Assembly (NCBI GenBank): GCA_029990175.1
Contig: JARKIP010000033.1
Coordinates: 1,798,001 to 1,862,000 of the forward strand
Reading direction: 5' to 3'
DNA from: Petunia secreta
Taxonomy: Eukaryota > Streptophyta > Magnoliopsida > Solanales > Solanaceae
Length of the DNA: 64,000 nucleotides
Part shown: one piece after another, positions 60,601 to 64,000 of the stretch
How positions within the stretch are numbered: position 1 is the stretch's first letter
Layout of the letters: each line of letters begins with the position of its first letter
Translations under genes and position numbers: made by a program
The notes under the pieces: model-generated
Databases searched by the model: none
What the model was told of the DNA's origin: nothing
What the model saw: the letters and a program-made list of their open reading frames with translations, nothing else

Positions 60601-61819
60601 CCGAACCCCCAAAGTCGGTGCCTCGATTCGCCTATACTCCCTCCGTGAATCAGTCCCGAAACATCATTGAGACAGCCCACCCCGTTGAGCAAAACTGCAG
60701 TAATAAAAGTCCATACAGCCGCTGGTTTATCAGCGCCTCAAACTTCGGCATCACCTCAGCTTTCCCTAACTCCGCTAATGAAACAGCGTTGTAACATCAT
60801 CATCGCAGAGTCAACGACGTCACAGCATCACCAAAGCTCGCGGTCAGCTCCACCATCGCATCCGAACACAAGCAGCTTCACAAACAGCTCGTCATCTCCA
60901 CAAACTCACGCCTCCAGTCATCCCTCACCAACCAGAACCCCGACGCTACACCATCGTCAAAAGCGTCACAAACATCCGCCACCACCAACTTAAGCAGCCC
61001 CTTCGCGAGCAACCAATGAACAACATCACATCAACACTACCCCCCGTCATTCGCACCATCACAACATCAGGGAGCACAAAAAAATCCAATAAAAAGGGAA
61101 GAGAAAAATGAAACGGGACAGAAGGGAAAACGAGGAAAATGGGTGAGTTCTAAGGGGATTTACCTTCAAAATCGAGTAGGGGAAAGTGAGGGGAAGCTGT
61201 GGATGTAAAAATTGGCCGGAGAAAATGGTGGCTCGCTGGAGATTGGCTTTGGCCGACTTTAAAATCTTGATCTATGACGAAACAGTGATTTTTTAGAGAA
61301 ATTGAGCTCAGATCGGCAATCAGGAGGACGAGACGAGTTAGGAAATGCAAAATTTGGCCGGAAATCATTGGTTCTCCGTCGCCGGTGACGGAGCTCGCGG
61401 CGGCGGAGATTTCCCCATGGGCTCGTCAGATATCTTTTGTGATTTTGGGGAAAATGTACCAAAAATAGAAAATGCTTGCTTTTAATCAAAGTGGGTCGGG
61501 TCAGGCAATGTTATGGGCTGCCTTTTTCCTTGCTGTGATTTATATTTTAGCCCAAATTGTCAAGTGAACTAATCCTCCTATACATACTTAATTAACACAA
61601 AATAATAATAATAATAATAATAATAATAATTAACAATCAATTATTAAAGGTCATGATAAACAGTAAAATCACATTGACCAAACATAATTCATTTTTGATA
61701 ATTTTCTTTCTAAATGGAAAATAAAGGATAAGAATATAGTAAAAGAAATCACATGATAATTAGCACACATTTTACGTAATTTTTTTTTGGTATTTTCATG
61801 CCAAAATTAGGTGATTACA
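57668..61819 (-). repeat. 3' LTR of the third Tat/Ogre-type element
   Basis: Ends are TGTCACGCCC (plus 57,668) and GGTGATTACA (plus 61,819); in element sense TGTAATCACC to GGGCGTGACA. The tail has GGAGTCGCCAC (57,764) and a GGTATTAGGCACCCTCGAG block (57,887-57,905), as in the LARD LTR tail. A short ATA microsatellite is at about 61,602-61,630. Proline/serine-rich ORFs at 60,456-60,993 (plus) are not supported as genes. Confidence 0.85.
59367..59377 (-). promoter_or_regulatory. Candidate LTR TATA box (minus strand)
   Basis: The minus strand reads CCTATTTAAATCCC, then about 30 bases later GTTAGGGAGAGAACATAGAG, followed by a CA-rich leader. The arrangement parallels the host LTR promoter at 25,771. 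Confidence 0.45.
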
Positions 61820-61840
61820 GCTGTCCCTCTTTGTTCGAGA
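61820..61840 (-). other. Polypurine tract of the third Tat/Ogre-type element
   Basis: The minus strand reads TCGAACAAAGAGGGACAGC directly before TGTAATCACC. It differs from the other two PPTs at few positions. Confidence 0.8.
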
Positions 61841-61972
61841 ACATCGAAGTGTTTTCGGACAAAGATATAATCACAACTAATTTTGGCTTTTTGGTTCTAA
61901 CCAAGAGCATGCAAAATGGTGACCGTACCTTGACTTTTTGGTTCTAACCAAGAAAGAGAGGAAAAAACAAAA

Positions 61973-62014
61973 ACCTACATATCCCCGGACTAAGGAATCA
62001 GTTCAGTGTAGTTC
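61973..62014 (-). other. Conserved Tat 3' UTR block (third copy)
   Basis: In element sense: GAACTACACTGAACTGATTC, then CTTAGTCCGGGGATATGTAGG. It has the same order as 11,006-11,050 and 13,978-14,023, with an ATTCC/GGGAT stem. Confidence 0.6.
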
Positions 62015-62339
62015 CTCAAGTGCGGTAGTTGGGACTACCGCATTCAGATAGACACTAGACTCTCCTAGACTAACACTAAGCACTCTCTAGACATACACAT
62101 ACTAAACTCTATACACTTGCAAAACTAACAAGGACTAGCTCGACGCTTCTAGACTCACCCGGACTGACACAAGACACTTTGGACATGCTAGAGCTGTTGC
62201 TGCTGGTTACTTGTTGCTGGCTGGTGATCATTGCTTTACAAAGGAAAATAAAAATATAATATTTGAAATGTAAAATTACAATTCCTAGACTAAGTCTTCA
62301 TGCTTCATAAACTGATAAACTGGTCTGCAACTCCCGCTA

Positions 62340-62765
62340 CCCAAGTGGGTTTTGAAAACTTGAAATTGCCGCTCCGGCGGGCTTGACTTGAAAGTTGAAA
62401 TCGCCGATTTGACGGGCTTTGACTGAAAAGCTGAAATTGCCGTTTTGACGGGCTTTGACTTGAAATCTTAAATTGCTGCTTTAATGGGCTCTGACTGAAT
62501 AAAATTGTCGCTTTGACGGACTTTGACTTGAATGCTAAAATTGCTGCTTTGACGGGCTTTGACTTTAATGAAATTGCCGCTTTGACGGACTTTGACTTGA
62601 ATAAAATTGAAATTGCCGCTTTGACGGACTTTGACTTGAAAATTGAAATTGCCGCTTTGACGGACTTTGACTTGAATGCTAAAATTGCCGCTTTGACGGA
62701 CTTTGACTTGAAAAATTGAAATGGCCGCTTTGACGGACTTTGACTTGAAAGATAAAACTGGAGCT
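62340..62765. repeat. Minisatellite A in the third element 3' UTR
   Basis: About ten units of variable length (roughly 30-45 bases) are built on GAAATTGCCGCTTTGACGGA and CTTTGACTTGAA. The 140-codon minus ORF ('QVKVRQSGNF' repeats) is an artefact of this array. Confidence 0.92.
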
Positions 62766-63310
62766 ACCACTCTGGTAGGTCTTGGTTTTGCTGAAAAATT
62801 AAAACCATCTCTCTGATGGGTCTTGTTCTTACTGAAAATTGAAATCATCTCTCTGATGGGTCTTGTTCTTGCTGAATTGAAAACCATCACTCTGATGGGT
62901 CTTGCTTTTGCAGAAAATTAAAACCATCACTCTGATGGGTCTTGTTCTTGCTGAATTGAAAACCATCTCTCTGATGGATCTTGTTCTTGCTGAATTAAAA
63001 ACCATCACTCTGATGGGTCTTGCTTTCACTGAAAATTAGAAAACATCTCTCTGATGGGTCTTGCTTCTGCTAGAAATTGAAAACCATCACTCTGATGGGT
63101 CTTGCTTCTTCTGAAAATTGAAAACCATCACTCTGATGGGTCTTGCTTATGCTGGAAATTAAAAAACATCACTCTGATGGGTCTTGCTTCTTCTGAAAAT
63201 TGAAAACCATCACTCTGATGGGTCTTGCTTTTGCTGGAAATTGAAAACCATCACTCTGATGGGTCTTGCTTCTTCTAAAAATTGAAAACCATCACTCTGA
63301 TGGGGCTTGT
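62766..63310. repeat. Minisatellite B in the third element 3' UTR
   Basis: About 13 units of roughly 40 bases: AAAACCATCACTCTGATGGG, TCTTGCTTTTGCTGAAAATT. ATC..GAT inside each unit gives a small palindrome (CCATCACTCTGATGG). Confidence 0.92.
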
Positions 63311-63319
63311 TCTTGAAGA

Positions 63320-63440
63320 GGAATCCCATTATCCCAACGGGTCTTGCGTTGAAACTTGAATCCCATCATCCCAATGGGTCTTATGTTTAAATTTGAAAAT
63401 TCTATCACATTATCCCAATGGTTCTTGTCCTGAAAGTTGA
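63320..63440. repeat. Minisatellite C (three units) in the third element 3' UTR
   Basis: Three imperfect units of TCCCATCATCCCAATGGGTC with a TTG..TGAAA linker. The CCCAT..ATGGG design echoes array B. Confidence 0.8.
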
Positions 63441-64000
63441 AAACCACGGCTCCCTTCTCAGATGGTCCCTGATTTCTTTCTTTATTTCTTTTTATGCTCT
63501 TCAAGTTTGTCCCCGACGAGCAACTGACTTGATGTAGTTGTGTTCTAACACTTCCCAGCCCAAATTCTCATATCGGTCTTTGGTCACACCTTGTAGAAAT
63601 AACAAACCATTTCCTGGTTATCTTCATGGTACAATCCCGATGTTAGGCTCTCATTCCCGACTTTTCTAGTACAACTGAATCTCATAGTCAAGTTTTGCAA
63701 AACTTTCTGAATGCCCGAAAATAGAAAGAAATAAATGAAAAGGAAAGTGAAGAAAACTCAAAAGAAGAGACATCGGACGAAAGATGTCTCTAGAAAAGAA
63801 GAAACTTATCAGGAGGTGAAACGACGACCTTATAAAACATGACATGCAACTTAGAATCAACACTTGATCCGTTCACACGGGGTATTCCTGAACTTGCTCC
63901 CAGTTTGACAATCTTTCTCAATCCAAACTTGATGACGAATTCCACGACCTCAGTCGACTAGTAGTGCCCCTTGGAATTTTCACTGACTAGCCTCTCTCTT
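63441..64000. other. Rest of the third element 3' UTR
   Basis: No gene, repeat or GGGGCAGAA hairpin unit is seen here; any such unit and the integrase end would lie beyond the window. Confidence 0.5.

Larger units (their letters stand above)
57668..64000 (-). mobile_element. Third Tat/Ogre-type element, 3' LTR and 3' UTR, continues past window end
   Basis: On the minus strand: a 3' UTR with minisatellites (64,000 to about 61,840), a PPT, then a 4.15-kb LTR (61,819-57,668). The PPT, the 3' UTR conserved block and the LTR tail match the other two Tat elements in design but not closely in sequence, so this is a separate family. The coding part, if any, lies right of the window. Confidence 0.8.

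Noticed and set aside
60456..60993. Ser/Pro/Thr-rich plus-strand ORFs
   Set aside because: They lie antisense inside an LTR, overlap each other in two frames, and show no known motif.
62468..62890. 140-codon minus ORF with 'QVKVRQSGNF' repeats
   Set aside because: It spans two minisatellites; repeat units are not consistently multiples of three and no domain is seen.

Overview
This is plant nuclear DNA, most likely from a eudicot and plausibly Solanaceae. That placement is an inference from the repeat families: Tat/Ogre-type Ty3/gypsy elements with two RNase H domains and a DUF7745-like ORF1, Ulp1/DUF1985 transposon genes, and Stowaway MITEs. I found no intact host gene, rRNA, tRNA or CRISPR array. 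The window is a nest of transposable elements. Nearly every coding stretch carries stops or frameshifts, so most coding calls are pseudogenes.

Region 1 (1-29,102) is a plus-strand Tat/Ogre-type Ty3/gypsy element whose 5' LTR lies left of the window. In order it holds two DUF7745-like ORF1 copies, gag, protease, a G-patch, a possible intron, RT, RNase H, a second archaeal-type RNase H and integrase (to 10,954). Its 3' UTR is split by an insertion. The 3' UTR resumes at about 22,519 with a 68-bp minisatellite, then a polypurine tract (PPT) and a 4.97-kb 3' LTR (24,137-29,102). The insertion (11,156-22,518) is a minus-strand element with 2.7-kb LTRs, a PBS and a PPT, but a 6-kb interior with no gag-pol (LARD-like). 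A Stowaway MITE sits in only one of its LTRs. The host LTR carries a 1.4-kb element with 84-bp terminal inverted repeats that has captured an LRR gene fragment.

Region 2 (29,103-48,050) is older debris of Ulp1/DUF1985 genes, of the kind carried by Mutator-like elements. It has a plus-strand multi-exon Ulp1 peptidase pseudogene and a minus-strand DUF1985 gene with a 0.93-kb tandem duplication. Their introns and flanks are packed with the palindrome GTATAC. A minus-strand Ty3/gypsy element (32,958-40,092) with nearly identical 1.5-kb LTRs splits the Ulp1 gene just before its C-terminus.

Region 3 (48,050-57,667) has a three-LTR TRIM tandem array, a TGTATCTC-rich minisatellite, a probable FAM91A1 5' gene fragment, two sister Stowaway MITEs and several kb in which I recognise nothing.

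Region 4 (57,668-64,000) is the 3' end of a third Tat/Ogre-type element, on the minus strand: a 4.15-kb LTR, the PPT, and a 3' UTR with three different minisatellites.

The most interesting signals are shared non-coding structures of the Tat elements. These are a GGGGCAGAA-anchored hairpin unit seen five times in two elements with arms that co-vary, a second hairpin block seen in all three elements, and a PBS-like 10-mer inside U5 of all three LTR families. Dense intronic GTATAC palindromes in the Ulp1/DUF1985 debris are a separate puzzle.
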